From Streptomyces rugosispiralis (GTDB lineage Bacteria; Actinomycetota; Actinomycetes; Streptomycetales; Streptomycetaceae): DNA of 64,000 nucleotides. This document shows, one piece after another, positions 7,506 to 15,762 of the stretch. The notes below the pieces were generated by a model. That model did not search any database. It was given only the letters and a program-made list of their open reading frames with translations, and was not told the DNA's origin. Every line of letters begins with the position of its first letter. Positions within the stretch are counted from its first letter, which is position 1. Location: NCBI RefSeq assembly GCF_024505145.1, contig NZ_JANIAA010000043.1, forward strand, positions 1 through 64,000. The letters run 5' to 3'. The translations under genes and the position numbers were made by a program.

Positions 7506-8293
7506 GTCAGCAGCTCACCGCCGTCCACGCCGATCACATTGCCGGTGATCCAGGAGGAGTCGGTGCGCGAGAGCAGCGAGACCGCCTCGGCGACGTCCTC
7601 GGGCCGGGTCAGCCGCCGGTGCGGATTGAGGTCCCGGGCGTGCGCGGCGAGCCGGTCGCTGCCGGGGATGCGCTCCATGGACGGGGTCGGGGTGACCCCG
7701 GCGCGCAGCGCGTTGACGGCGATACCGGAGGGTGCGAGCTCCAGGGCGAGCTGGCGCACATGGGACTCCAGGGCGGCCTTGGCGGCGGAGACGGCGCCGT
7801 AGTGGGGCATCACCCTGGTGCCCCCGGCGCTGGTCATCGCGTACACCTTGGCGCCCTGGCGCAGCAGCCCGGCGGTGAACAGGTCCTGGGTCCAGTAGAC
7901 GAGCGAGTGCGCCATCACGTCGAGCGTCATGTTCATCTGGCGGGCGGTCAGACTGTCCTCGCCCTCGGCGCCGACGTACGGCAGCAGCGTGCCGAAGGCG
8001 AGGGAGTGCACCACGATCCGGATGCCCGTGCCGCCGGTCAGCTCCTCGAAGCGGGGCAGCAGCTCCTCGCGGGTGCGGGCGGAGGCGGCGTTGGCGTTGA
8101 AGAAGTGGGCCTCGACGCCGTGGCCGCGCATCTCCTCCCGGGCGACGGCGGCCTTCTCCTGGCCGTCGGTGGTGTCGAAGTGGACGCCGAGGATGTGGAC
8201 GCCCTCGCGGGCCAGTTCATGGGCGATGGCCAGGCCCATACCGCTGGAGGCGCCCAGGACCAGGCACCAGGAACCTTCGAGTCGGGTGATCAT
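7502..8293 (-). CDS. Enoyl-ACP reductase-like short-chain dehydrogenase (FabL/FabI spacing)
   Basis: 263-residue SDR with cofactor motif GASSGMG near 14-20. The catalytic pair is Tyr165 and Lys172 in YGAVSAAK, that is Y-x6-K, the spacing of enoyl reductases (FabI, FabL) and not the Y-x3-K of ketoreductases. The following KAALESHVRQLALEL and the terminal GNVIGVDGGELLT are FabL-like. It probably reduces enoyl-ACP, so some cycles can go to full saturation. Together with the single ketoreductase and the dehydratase pair, this gives a full reductive set in one operon. It overlaps both neighbours by four bases. Confidence 0.75.
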   Translation of the reverse strand: MITRLEGSWCLVLGASSGMGLAIAHELAREGVHILGVHFDTTDGQEKAAVAREEMRGHGVEAHFFNANAASARTREELLPRFEELTGGTGIRIVVHSLAFGTLLPYVGAEGEDSLTARQMNMTLDVMAHSLVYWTQDLFTAGLLRQGAKVYAMTSAGGTRVMPHYGAVSAAKAALESHVRQLALELAPSGIAVNALRAGVTPTPSMERIPGSDRLAAHARDLNPHRRLTRPEDVAEAVSLLSRTDSSWITGNVIGVDGGELLT

Positions 8294-9396
8294 CGGTCGC
8301 TCCCCCTTCGTCGTCCGCTCATCGGCTGCTCGCTTCCGGCGCTCGCGTCGGCACCGGCGGGCGCTTCCGGTATGGCGGGCGCTTCCGCTACGGCGCTCGC
8401 GTCGGCACCGGCGGGCGCGTCCAGCCGGGCGCCCGGGGTGATCAGGCAGACGGCGGCGTTCCCCTCGGCCGCCGCGGTGACCACGGCGTGGGGGTGGCCC
8501 TCCGGTGCGCCGAGGGCGGCGGCCACACGCGCCACCGGCTCCAGGGCGCCCGCGCCCGCCGGGACCCGCTCGGGCTGCCCCACCAGGGCCCGTCCGCCCA
8601 GGGCCCGTCCGCCCAGCGCCTTCTCGTCCAGCGCCGCCGCCATGGCCGCGCCGACCGGGGAGCCGTCCAGGACGGCGGTGACGGCCAGCGGCCGGTCCGG
8701 CCGGTGGCCGAGGGCGTCCAGCGCGTCCCGCAGCAGGGCAGCGGCGTGCTCGGCCCCCTCGGCGGAGGCGGCCGCCTTCGGCGGCAGGAAGAACGAGCGG
8801 ACGCCCACCCGGCCCAGCGCCGCCGCCCCCCGGCTCCGGGCCGCCGGTTCGGGCTCCAGCACCAGCGCGACGGCCCCGGCCTCCGAGAGGCCCGCCCCCG
8901 GCTCGCCCTCGGGCAGCGCCTCCTCGGTGGCCCCGGCCAGCAGCCGCCTGGCCCGGCCGGAGGCGAGGGCGCGCTGGCCGGTCTGGAGCGCCTCCAGGCC
9001 CGCGACCCGGGGGCTGGTGAGGGTGAGGTTGAAGCCCTTGAGGTCGTGTTCGGTGGCCAGCCGGCTGCCGAAGAGGTTGATGGAGAAGTAGGGCGCGGTG
9101 ACCGGCGACAGATCGCCCGCCCCGGTTTCGGTGACCGTACGGTCCATCCGGTGGTGCAGGGCGACGGCCGCGCTGTTGGTGCCCACCGCCGCGCCCCGCT
9201 GCTCGGGCCCGACCGCCTCCAGGGCGTCCGGGCCCGCCTGGGCCAGCGCGCGTTTGGCCGCGGCGAGGAAGTACTGGGAGGCGGCGGGCAGGTACTTGTA
9301 GCCGTGGCGGCCGAGCGCCGTGCGGAAGTCGAAGCCGTCCGCGTCCACGGTGCCGATGCCCGTCACCACCAGGCCGACGACCGGTTCGCTGTTCAC
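8290..9396 (-). CDS. Ketosynthase-like protein without active-site cysteine (CLF-like 2)
   Basis: 368 residues, KS fold but shortened at the N-terminus. The segment LTLTSPRVAGLEAL occupies the nucleophile elbow: Arg replaces the cysteine when aligned on the downstream Gly. HGTGT and the second active-site His are missing, so it is a CLF-type partner, most likely of the KS encoded immediately upstream. The last 50 residues are Ala/Pro/Gly-rich repeats (APAGADASA). Start GTG 9396 is favoured because GGGGAGG lies seven bases before it; that ribosome site lies in a 20-base direct repeat of the end of the preceding gene. Confidence 0.8.
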   Translation of the reverse strand: MNSEPVVGLVVTGIGTVDADGFDFRTALGRHGYKYLPAASQYFLAAAKRALAQAGPDALEAVGPEQRGAAVGTNSAAVALHHRMDRTVTETGAGDLSPVTAPYFSINLFGSRLATEHDLKGFNLTLTSPRVAGLEALQTGQRALASGRARRLLAGATEEALPEGEPGAGLSEAGAVALVLEPEPAARSRGAAALGRVGVRSFFLPPKAAASAEGAEHAAALLRDALDALGHRPDRPLAVTAVLDGSPVGAAMAAALDEKALGGRALGGRALVGQPERVPAGAGALEPVARVAAALGAPEGHPHAVVTAAAEGNAAVCLITPGARLDAPAGADASAVAEAPAIPEAPAGADASAGSEQPMSGRRRGSDR

Positions 9397-9421
9397 GCGG
9401 CGGCCTCCCCGAATCCGTTGC

Positions 9422-10654
9422 TCACGCGGCGGCCTCCCCGAAGACGAGCGAGATGTTGTTGCCGCCGAAGGCGTAGGCGTTGACCAGCCCGTACGCCCCG
9501 GTCATGGGCGCGGAGCCGGACGGCAGCGGCACCGCGCACTCCGGGTCCGGCTCGCCGACCGGCACGTTCGGCGGCAGCGTCCTGTGGTGCAGCACCAGAC
9601 CGGCGGCCAGCGCGGCGAACGCGCCCGCAGCGCCGCCGGTGTGCCCGATGAGCGCCTTGACGCTGTAGAGGGGCGTACCGGGGGTCAACGCGTCCAGCAC
9701 CCGGCTCTCCACCACGTCGTTGAGCGCGGTGCCGGTGCCGTGCGGGATCACGAACCCCAGCCCGCCGGAGCCGGATTCGCCCCCCGATTCGGCCTCCGCC
9801 CCCGCCTCCCGGAGCGCCTCGCGCATCGCCCGCTCGATCTGCTCGCCGGAGGGCTCGGGGGCGGTCGCGTGGTAGGCGTCGCAGCTCCAGCCGGTGCCCG
9901 CCAGACGGCCGTAGACGGTGCGCACGCCGCGTGCGCGGGCGTGCGCGGCGGACTCCAGGACGAGCACGGCGGCACCCTCGCCGAAGACGGTGCCCCGCCG
10001 CTCGACGGCGAACGGGCGGCAGCGCTCGGGGTCGATGGCCCCCAGCCGGTTGAAGCAGGCGAGGGCGACCCGGGAGTACGCCTCGGCGCCGCCCGCGATG
10101 ACCACGTCGGCCTCGCCGGAGCGGATCAGGTCGGCGCCCACCGAGAGCGCGTAGCCGCTGGCGGCGCACGCGTTGCTGACACAGGTGTTGACGCCCTGGG
10201 CGCCGAACCACCCGCCGACCACCGAGGCCAGCGGGAAGGGGGGCGCCCAGCGGCCGGACGCGGGCGCCTCGCCGGTCCACCAGCCCTCGTGCAGATCCGT
10301 GTCGCCCATACCGGAGCTGAGGGCGACGGCCACCCGGCGCGGATCGGGGCCCCCGGCCTCCGGCCGCTCGCCCGGCCCCGGCACCACGGTCAGCCCCGCG
10401 TCGGCGACCGCCTCGCGGGCCGCCGCGAGCGCGAACCGCGAGCCACGCCCCAGCGGCAGCCCGTCCTGCTCCTCGGGGCCGTCCGGAACGTCGGCCTCCG
10501 GCACCAGGTACATCAGCGGATGGTCCATCCGGGCGAGCGGATCGGGGACCCGCGTCGGCGCGGTGTCCGCCTTGTGCATCCCGCGCCAGAAGGCGTCGAC
10601 GCCCGCGCCCAGCGGGGACAGCGCGCCGAGGCCGGTGACCAGTACGTCGTCCAT
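9422..10654 (-). CDS. Beta-ketoacyl-ACP synthase (KS 3 of 3)
   Basis: 410 residues, FabF-type. Catalytic Cys163 in SNACAASG, His305 in HGTGTALND and His338 in IGHTGGAAG give the complete condensing triad. It should extend ACP-bound acyl chains with malonyl-ACP. A Gly/Ser/Glu-rich insertion is present near 286-299 before the HGTG strand. It is followed by a cysteine-less KS-like gene and so forms a KS/CLF-like pair. Its ATG shares one base with the stop of the double hot-dog gene. Substrate and chain length cannot be deduced by eye. Confidence 0.92.
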   Translation of the reverse strand: MDDVLVTGLGALSPLGAGVDAFWRGMHKADTAPTRVPDPLARMDHPLMYLVPEADVPDGPEEQDGLPLGRGSRFALAAAREAVADAGLTVVPGPGERPEAGGPDPRRVAVALSSGMGDTDLHEGWWTGEAPASGRWAPPFPLASVVGGWFGAQGVNTCVSNACAASGYALSVGADLIRSGEADVVIAGGAEAYSRVALACFNRLGAIDPERCRPFAVERRGTVFGEGAAVLVLESAAHARARGVRTVYGRLAGTGWSCDAYHATAPEPSGEQIERAMREALREAGAEAESGGESGSGGLGFVIPHGTGTALNDVVESRVLDALTPGTPLYSVKALIGHTGGAAGAFAALAAGLVLHHRTLPPNVPVGEPDPECAVPLPSGSAPMTGAYGLVNAYAFGGNNISLVFGEAAA

Positions 10655-11646
10655 CAAGTACCGCTCTGCTCTCCGCCGAGCGCGTCCAGCACCCGCCGGT
10701 CGAAGGGGACCAGCCGCCAGTCGCTGCGGCTGTCGATCACCGCGTAGCCGTGGGTGATCCGGCCGGTGGCGGTGAGGGTGAGCGCTCCGTCGCGGACCAC
10801 GAAGCAGTCCATCCGGGCGGTGTAGGTGAGGTCCTTGAAGATCTCCTCGACCGTGTAGACGGAGTAGAGGTCCTCCTCCATCACCGCCTCGTCGATGACG
10901 CGCACCGAGGACTGGGGGACGACCGGTATCCATTTGCGGTCGTCCAGCAGGGTCTTGATGGAGATGCCGCGGTCGAGGACGAAGCGGTCCTTGGCCTCCT
11001 CCATCAGCCGCAGATAGCCGGACATCTGGAGCCGCTCGGTGAAGTGACAGTAGGGGTACGGAATGTTCCACTTCCAGGCGTAGGCGTTGCGGCCCACGGT
11101 CAGCGACGCCAGGGCGGCGGCCTCGTCCCCGTCCGGCAGCGGCATCCTTACCGGCGCCGGCTCGCCCGTGCGCGCCTCGGCCCCCAGCCGGTCCACCACG
11201 AAAGGCGCGAACTCGGCCGGGGGTTCGCCCGCCTCCGGCAGATAGGTGTCGGCGCGCAGCGAGACCCGCACCTTGGCGGCCACGGCCTTGAGGACCGAGC
11301 CGTCGCGCTCCACCCGGAGGGTCACCCGGAAGCCGAGGGTGCGGTCGTCGTCCTCGGTGTCCGGCGCCACCTCGGCCTCGGCCACGTCGTCCATGTGGAA
11401 GGCGTGCAGGATGCGGGTCTCCAGGGCAACGATGTCCAACCCGAGACCGTGCTCCTCGTACAGCCGCCGGGCGGGCGCGCCGGAGTCCGCGAAGTGCACC
11501 AGCACGGCTTCCTCGACGAGGTAGTTGACGTGTTTGAAGCCGATCCAGGTGCAGATGTTCGACCCCTCGTAGCGCGGGCGCAGCCGGACGGTGGTGACGT
11601 CCGTCAGCAGGGCTTTGGTCGACATCGGCGGGGCGGCGGCGGTCAT
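10654..11646 (-). CDS. Double hot-dog protein, thioesterase-like
   Basis: 330 residues. Two halves each suggest a hot-dog domain: the first from about residue 10 (VRLRPRYEGSNICTWIGFKHVNYLVEEAVL) to about 140, the second from about 185 (NAYAWKWNIPYPYCHFTERLQMSGYLRLMEEAKDRF) to 310, with strands ARMDCFVV and TLTATGRITHGYAVID. HFTERLQMSGYLRLMEE resembles the substrate helix of 4HBT/acyl-ACP thioesterases. It could release or transfer the acyl chain, or act as a further dehydratase; the sequence does not decide. It sits between two KS/CLF pairs and overlaps the upstream gene by four bases. Confidence 0.55.
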   Translation of the reverse strand: MTAAAPPMSTKALLTDVTTVRLRPRYEGSNICTWIGFKHVNYLVEEAVLVHFADSGAPARRLYEEHGLGLDIVALETRILHAFHMDDVAEAEVAPDTEDDDRTLGFRVTLRVERDGSVLKAVAAKVRVSLRADTYLPEAGEPPAEFAPFVVDRLGAEARTGEPAPVRMPLPDGDEAAALASLTVGRNAYAWKWNIPYPYCHFTERLQMSGYLRLMEEAKDRFVLDRGISIKTLLDDRKWIPVVPQSSVRVIDEAVMEEDLYSVYTVEEIFKDLTYTARMDCFVVRDGALTLTATGRITHGYAVIDSRSDWRLVPFDRRVLDALGGEQSGT

Positions 11647-12779
11647 CGGGAACACTCCATGGAGATAAGGGCGGCACGTGCGGGGGGCGGGGGGCACCGG
11701 TCGGGCGTGGGCAGCAACAGCAGTCCGGCCACGGCGTCCGCGGTGTCGTCCCCGCTGGTGATCAGCGCCTGACGGGACGCGGGCACCGGGTCCGGCACGG
11801 CCCCGGGACCGGCCTCGAAGGCGGCGCTCCCGACTCCCGCCTCCGGATCGGCTCCGGCTCCGGCTCCGGCCCCGGCGCGGGCCAGCCAGCCGACGGCCGC
11901 CGCGCACTGGAGCACCCCGAGGGCCCCGGACGCCCGGCCCACCGCACCGGTGACGTCGTAGCGCGGCACGGTCCCCGGCACCGGTACGGCCCCGGCGGGC
12001 CCCTCGGCGTAACGCTCGGGGGTGAACCAGACGCCGGGGGCGGCACCGTCGGGCAGCAGGGCCTCGACACAGCCGCCGAGCCCGGCCCGCCGCTCGTACG
12101 GCCCGAGGGCGGCGACGGCTCGCGCCCCCCGGGCCTCGGCCCAGCGGGCACCCTCGACGACGAGGGCGGCGGCGCCGTCCAGCAGCTCACCGCCGGACCG
12201 GCCGAGCAGATCCTCCACGACGGCGTTGTGCGTCTCCACGCCGATCACCACCGCGCGCCGGACCCGGCCCGCGGCGACCAGCGCGGCGCCCCAGTGCACG
12301 GCGTCCAGCCCGGAGGTCGCCCCGTTGCACAGCATCAGATTGGGGCCGCGCAGCCCGTGGCGGATGGCCACCCAGGAGGCGATCACATTGCTGGAGGCGT
12401 TCGGCAGGCTCATGGGGCTGAGGTCCACGGCCGACCGCTCGGCGATGGCGGCGGCGGTGAGGCAGGCGGTGTCGAGGTTGCCCAGGTTGGAGCTGGCGAC
12501 CACGCCCACGGTGTCGCCGGGCACCGTCACCTCCTCGCCCTCGGGGGGGATCAGACCGGCGTTCCGCAGCGCCTCCAGCGCGGCGCACAGCGCCAGCCGG
12601 GTCGCCCGGTCCTTGTAGCGGTGGCCCCGGCGGCCGATCCGGGCGGCGGTGTCGAACGGTTCCGGGGCCGGCCCGGTGACGGGGCAGGCGGTGCGGCGCA
12701 GCAGCGCCTCGGGGGTGCCGGCACCGGGGACGGCCAGGCCCACGCCGGTGACGACGACTTCGCCGGGGCCATGCGTCAT
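11643..12779 (-). CDS. Ketosynthase-like protein without active-site cysteine (CLF-like 1)
   Basis: 378 residues. N-terminal half is recognisably KS (VVVTGVGLAVPG; PNASSNVIASWVAIRHGLRGPN). The elbow reads MLCNGATSGLDAV, where Ala stands at the catalytic cysteine position by spacing. No HGTGT or NxGH-type histidines remain, and the C-terminal third is short and rich in Gly/Ala/Pro. A CLF role with the KS encoded immediately upstream, which it overlaps by four bases, fits the arrangement of type II PKS minimal gene sets. It could alternatively be a scaffold subunit. Confidence 0.8.
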   Translation of the reverse strand: MTHGPGEVVVTGVGLAVPGAGTPEALLRRTACPVTGPAPEPFDTAARIGRRGHRYKDRATRLALCAALEALRNAGLIPPEGEEVTVPGDTVGVVASSNLGNLDTACLTAAAIAERSAVDLSPMSLPNASSNVIASWVAIRHGLRGPNLMLCNGATSGLDAVHWGAALVAAGRVRRAVVIGVETHNAVVEDLLGRSGGELLDGAAALVVEGARWAEARGARAVAALGPYERRAGLGGCVEALLPDGAAPGVWFTPERYAEGPAGAVPVPGTVPRYDVTGAVGRASGALGVLQCAAAVGWLARAGAGAGAGADPEAGVGSAAFEAGPGAVPDPVPASRQALITSGDDTADAVAGLLLLPTPDRCPPPPARAALISMECSR

Positions 12780-13921
12780 CGGGCGGCCCTCTCGACGATG
12801 GCGACCGCGTTGACCCCGCCGAAGCCGAACGCGTCGATCTGCGCGACCCGCAGATCCCCGCCCTCCCGCGCCTCCTCCCGGACGAAGCGGAACGCCTCGG
12901 CCTCGGGCAGCGGTTCGGCCAGGCCCAGGGTGGGCGGCACCCGGCCGGAGGCCAGGGACTCCAGCGCGACGATGAGGCTGAGCAGCCCGGAGCCGCCCGA
13001 GGTGTGGCCGGTCATGCACTTGATGGCGGTCATCAGGGGCCCGCTGACCTCGCGGCCGAAGACCTCGGCTATGGCGGCCGCCTCGGCGGCGTCGTTCAGC
13101 TGGGTGCCGGTCCCGTGCAGCAGCACCAGGTCGATGTCGCCGGGTTTGACGCCCGCCCGCCACTGGGCCTCGTGCACCGCCCGCGCGATGCCCTGCGGGT
13201 CGGGGGCGGTCACATGGTTGGCGTCGCAGTTCATGCTGACGGCGCGCACCCGGCCGAGCGCGCGGCTCTCCGCGCCGGGGTCCTCCCGGCGCAGCACCAC
13301 GGCGGCCGCGCCGTCGCCCATCAGCACCCCGCGGCGGTCCCGGTCGAACGGCCGGACGCGGTCGGGGGGTTCGCTGTTGACGCGGTCGAGCAGCCCGTAC
13401 ATCGACTCGGTGAGGGTGTCGACTCCGGCCACCACGACGGTGTCCTCGGCCCCCGTGGTCAGCAGGTCGGCGGCGAGTGCGAGCGCGTAGAGGGAGGCCG
13501 AGCAGGCCCCGGAGAAGGTGTGGGTGCGGACCGCGCCGAAACGTGTCCGCAGCGCGGTGCCGAAGTGCAGCCGGCCGATGTCGAAGGGGGTGCCGTCGCG
13601 CCAGGCGAGCTCGGCCGAGCGCAGCTCCCGCAGTCCGGTGCCGATGAGGACGGGCACCTCGCTCAGGTCCTCGCCGAGCCCCGCCTGGGCCGCGGCCTCG
13701 CCGACCGCGCGCAGCAGCCAGTCGGTGGCGCGGCCCGGGAGGTCGGTGCCGGGCGCGGGGCGGTCGTCGATCTCGTAGGCGTGGCGGGTCCGGTACCGCT
13801 CCCGGTCGAAACCGCGCAGTTCGCCGAGTCCGCTGGTGCCCGCGCACAGGGCCCGGAAGACCTCGTCGACGCCCTCGCCCACGCTCGCCACCGCGCCCGC
13901 GCCCGTCACCAGCTGACTCAT
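12776..13921 (-). CDS. Beta-ketoacyl-ACP synthase (KS 2 of 3)
   Basis: 381 residues. Cys140 in SGACSAS, His269 in HGTGTQLND and His306 in TGHTSGGSG form a complete triad. It is shorter than FabF at the N-terminal side and diverges from the other two ketosynthases (Ser in place of Ala after the nucleophile), so it probably has its own substrate range. It is translationally coupled to the KS before it and to the CLF-like gene after it by four-base overlaps. Likely role: condensation with malonyl-ACP as the catalytic half of a KS/CLF-like heterodimer. Confidence 0.9.
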   Translation of the reverse strand: MSQLVTGAGAVASVGEGVDEVFRALCAGTSGLGELRGFDRERYRTRHAYEIDDRPAPGTDLPGRATDWLLRAVGEAAAQAGLGEDLSEVPVLIGTGLRELRSAELAWRDGTPFDIGRLHFGTALRTRFGAVRTHTFSGACSASLYALALAADLLTTGAEDTVVVAGVDTLTESMYGLLDRVNSEPPDRVRPFDRDRRGVLMGDGAAAVVLRREDPGAESRALGRVRAVSMNCDANHVTAPDPQGIARAVHEAQWRAGVKPGDIDLVLLHGTGTQLNDAAEAAAIAEVFGREVSGPLMTAIKCMTGHTSGGSGLLSLIVALESLASGRVPPTLGLAEPLPEAEAFRFVREEAREGGDLRVAQIDAFGFGGVNAVAIVERAAR

Positions 13922-15159
13922 GACCAGTCCGCTCGGGCCTTGCCGAAGATGACGACGGCGTTGTTGCCGCCGAAGGCCAGCCCGTTGTTCTGGACCACCT
14001 TCAGGTCCGCTGCCACGGCCTGGTTGGGCACACAGTCCAGCCCGCACTCGGGGTCGGTGTGCTCATGGTTGATGGTCGGCGGGATGAAGCCCTCGGTGAG
14101 CGCGAGGGAGCAGGCGATCGAGGCCAGGGCCCCGGCGGCGCCCATGGAGTGGCCGATCATCGACTTGATGGAGACCGTGCGCGGCGGGGCGGTGTCCCCG
14201 AAGACCTGGCGGATGGCGCGGGCCTCGGTGATGTCGTTGGCCTTGGTGCCGGTGCCGTGCGCGGAGATGAAGTCGACCTCGTCCGGCTTGACCCGGGCGT
14301 TCTCCAGGGCGAGCCGCATACAGCGGACCACGCTGTCCTGGTTGGGGGCCACGGGGTGGTCCGCGTCGCAGTTGAGGCCGTAGCCGAGCACCTCGGCGTA
14401 GATACGGGCGCCCCGGGCCAGCGCCGACTCCAGGCTCTCCAGGACCAGGATGCCCGCGCCCTCGCCGGTCAGGATGCCCTTGCGGTCCTTGTCGAAGGGC
14501 TGACAGCGCTCGGGGGCGATGGTGCCCAGGCGGTAGAAGCCGGTGAAGGTCTTGCGGCACAGCGCGTCGGCCCCGCCGCACAGCGCCACGTCCACGTCCC
14601 CGCCACGGATGGCGTCGTAGCCGTAGCCGACCGCGTAGTTCCCGGCGGCGCACGCGGTGGGAAGGGTGACCGCCTCGGCGCGGGTGAGGCCGAACTCCTG
14701 GGCGATCGCGCTGGACAGCCGTCCGGCGGGCACCCGCCGGGCGACCGTGGGATCCATCCGCTCGGGCCCCAGGTCCACTTCCTCCTCGACCAGATGGTCC
14801 AGGTCCCTGGACTCGCCGTCGGTCGTGCCGACGGAGATCAGACAGGGGATGTCGCGCAACGCGCTCTCCGGCTCGGGGAATCCGGCGTCGGCCACCGCCA
14901 TACGGGATGCCGCGACCGAGAACCGGCTCGCCCGGCCCAGCGTCCGCACATCGAGATTTCGAATCCACCGGTCCGGCTCGAAATCCTTGACCTCACACGC
15001 CGTAGAGCGGTCGAAGCCCTCCGTGTCGAACGCGGTGATGGGCCCCGCCGCGCTCTTCCCGGCGCGCAGTCCGGCGAGGAATTCCGCCGCGCCGATGCCG
15101 ATGCCGGACACCGCCCCGAGGCCGGTGACAACGACCCTACGACCCGGCTCACCACGCAT
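13918..15159 (-). CDS. Beta-ketoacyl-ACP synthase (KS 1 of 3), FabF-like
   Basis: 413 residues and the most FabF-like of the six: Cys170 in TACAAGNYA, His301 in HGTGTKAND, Lys332 and His337 in KSMIGHSMGAAG, and a C-terminal FGGNNAVVIFG. All catalytic residues are in place. It is the second gene of the operon, directly after the second ACP, and is followed by another catalytic KS instead of a CLF. It may work as a homodimer (for example in priming or early elongation) or pair with the distant cysteine-less homologue at 5204-6322. Confidence 0.93.
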   Translation of the reverse strand: MRGEPGRRVVVTGLGAVSGIGIGAAEFLAGLRAGKSAAGPITAFDTEGFDRSTACEVKDFEPDRWIRNLDVRTLGRASRFSVAASRMAVADAGFPEPESALRDIPCLISVGTTDGESRDLDHLVEEEVDLGPERMDPTVARRVPAGRLSSAIAQEFGLTRAEAVTLPTACAAGNYAVGYGYDAIRGGDVDVALCGGADALCRKTFTGFYRLGTIAPERCQPFDKDRKGILTGEGAGILVLESLESALARGARIYAEVLGYGLNCDADHPVAPNQDSVVRCMRLALENARVKPDEVDFISAHGTGTKANDITEARAIRQVFGDTAPPRTVSIKSMIGHSMGAAGALASIACSLALTEGFIPPTINHEHTDPECGLDCVPNQAVAADLKVVQNNGLAFGGNNAVVIFGKARADWS

Positions 15160-15198
15160 TTCGCCCTGCCTTCCGAGGAGTCCGCCAGGATCCGGCGG

Positions 15199-15450
15199 TC
15201 ACCAGCCCGCCGCGTCGGAGACAACCTCATAGACGCCCCGGAGGTTCACCATCCGGCTGAGTTCGGACTGGTCTATGACAATATTGAAGGTCTTCTCCAA
15301 TGCCGCGAGTATTTCAATGGCACGCAGTGAATCCGCGTCATGCTCTTCTTTGAAGAGACTGGTCTCGGTGACCTCGTCGGGGTCGATCTCAAGAATATCG
15401 GTGACGATTTCCTTGATGGTTTCACGACGCTCTTCGACGATGGCGGTCAT
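15199..15450 (-). CDS. Acyl carrier protein (second), first gene of the PKS operon
   Basis: 83 residues with the attachment motif DADSL and Ser41; downstream RAIEILAALEKTFNIVIDQ matches the ACP helix II-III region. Asp-Ala-Asp-Ser is less usual than Asp-Ser-Leu preceded by Gly, and the two ACPs of the cluster differ clearly, so each may serve a different KS. It opens the long minus-strand operon; its promoter should lie in the roughly 310-base gap before it. The codons include more A/T than its neighbours (for example ATATTG), but it is otherwise ordinary. Confidence 0.92.
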   Translation of the reverse strand: MTAIVEERRETIKEIVTDILEIDPDEVTETSLFKEEHDADSLRAIEILAALEKTFNIVIDQSELSRMVNLRGVYEVVSDAAGW

Positions 15451-15762
15451 TACCGCGCACCTCCATTTTCGGGCATGGGCAAAGCGACGAAGCTTCCGCT
15501 GACGCTAGGCGCCGGTCCGGGAGGGGACAACCCCAGAGTCCACTAGCTGTCACGCACCCGATGAACACCAGCGTTCGACTAGTCGGCATGTCATAAAGCT
15601 GCAGATGACAGCCGGTTACCCCACGGTCAGAAGATGGAATCTGCAGGAAGCTGCCAGGTCGCCGGCGGACAGAAGCGTGCCAATAACGTTCAAACCGCCA
15701 ATAACCCGACGGCCGCCCCCGGTGCGACGGTCCGGCCGCCGTCCTGGTGCGCCGACCCACCC
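15451..15762. promoter_or_regulatory. Intergenic region upstream of the PKS operon
   Basis: This 312-base gap separates the regulator gene end from the first operon gene, so the operon promoter should be here. It contains a perfect 10-base palindrome CGACTAGTCG at 15576-15585 and two similar short segments starting CTGCAG (15599 and 15640 regions). No convincing -35/-10 pair was seen. The palindrome is a reasonable candidate for regulator binding but is short. Confidence 0.4.
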
